Assembly: GCA_028688525.1 (NCBI GenBank)
Contig: JAQTYA010000006.1
Coordinates: 1-64,000 of the forward strand
DNA from: Methylococcus sp.
GTDB taxonomy: Bacteria; Pseudomonadota; Gammaproteobacteria; Methylococcales; Methylococcaceae
DNA length: 64,000 nt
Reading direction: 5' to 3'
Shown one piece after another: positions 63,559 through 64,000 of this stretch; the stretch's first letter is position 1, and every line of letters starts with the position of its first letter. The translations under genes were made by a program, and so were the position numbers. The notes under the pieces are model-generated. The model was not told the origin of the DNA and ran no database searches. It saw only the letters and a list, made by a program, of their open reading frames with translations.

Positions 63559-64000
63559 TCAGCTCAAGCTCAGCCGGGCGCCGGCATCACCCCCATCCTC
63601 GCCCGACAGTTCAACATCCAACAAGTAAATCCGATTCGCCGAAATCCCTCTCTGCATGAGATAGCTGCGTATGCCAGCAGCGCGTGATTGAGCCAGCCGG
63701 CGCAGGTCGATCTCGTTGATGGACCAGTCTTTCAACACCGTCTTGCGGGCGCTTTCGAACAAGCCCGTGCTCAGAACCCGCTGACCTTTCGGCAACTCCG
63801 CCCATTCGGTTGCGCCGGGATAACGCAACCGGTAGAACTGGCTGAACAATCGCCGTTCGTCCTCATCCGACAACACTACCGCACCGGCCGCTCCCTGGTC
63901 CCCTGAACCGATGCGCAACTCGATGGCTTTGGCATTCTCTAGTTGCCGCTTTAACTGTTGTTCGGCTAGTGCACTGGAATCGCGCTCGCTCCTAGCGGTT
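63559..64000 (-). CDS. C-terminal part of a large DUF748-like protein (runs off window end)
   Basis: Frame open to base 64000 with no stop or good start; RRLAQSRAAGIRSYLMQRGISANRIYLLDVELS C-terminal pattern. Confidence 0.65.
   Translation of the reverse strand, partial: TARSERDSSALAEQQLKRQLENAKAIELRIGSGDQGAAGAVVLSDEDERRLFSQFYRLRYPGATEWAELPKGQRVLSTGLFESARKTVLKDWSINEIDLRRLAQSRAAGIRSYLMQRGISANRIYLLDVELSGEDGGDAGARLSLS

Overview
This 64 kb window is gene-dense, GC-rich and looks like chromosome of a gammaproteobacterium, probably a Methylococcus-type methanotroph. That assignment is inferred from gene content; no database was searched. There are no clear rRNA, tRNA, CRISPR or transposon features. 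Most of it is core gene blocks: phosphoribulokinase, ampD, moaDE, hemC-hemD/X-hemY, ubiD, minCDE, xthA, NAD-type isocitrate dehydrogenase, mutM, hemW, argS, ppnN, opgGH, sixA, nadC, pstS, phoBR and clpB. Accessory modules include an algI-like MBOAT/SGNH pair, a Gld-like ABC system, a Bat/Mxa-like VWA operon, and a hybrid histidine kinase with a GGDEF-EAL response regulator. Two systems stand out. (1) At 61593-63553 there is a three-gene MNIO (DUF692) RiPP cassette of the HvfABC/bufferin type. It encodes a secreted precursor with an atypical Cys/Met core (EMKCG, EMKCG, EGKCA) behind an operator-like dyad. (2) At 29573-33007 the hybrid kinase has an N-terminus that aligns without gaps to the plant ETR1 ethylene-binding domain, with the Asp, Tyr, Ile, Cys and His positions all conserved. 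It is coupled to an intact GGDEF/EAL regulator. I also report a DnaA-box/AT-rich (oriC-like) intergenic region, a terminator-like hairpin in a 5' leader, several intrinsic hairpins, and a possibly split opgH.
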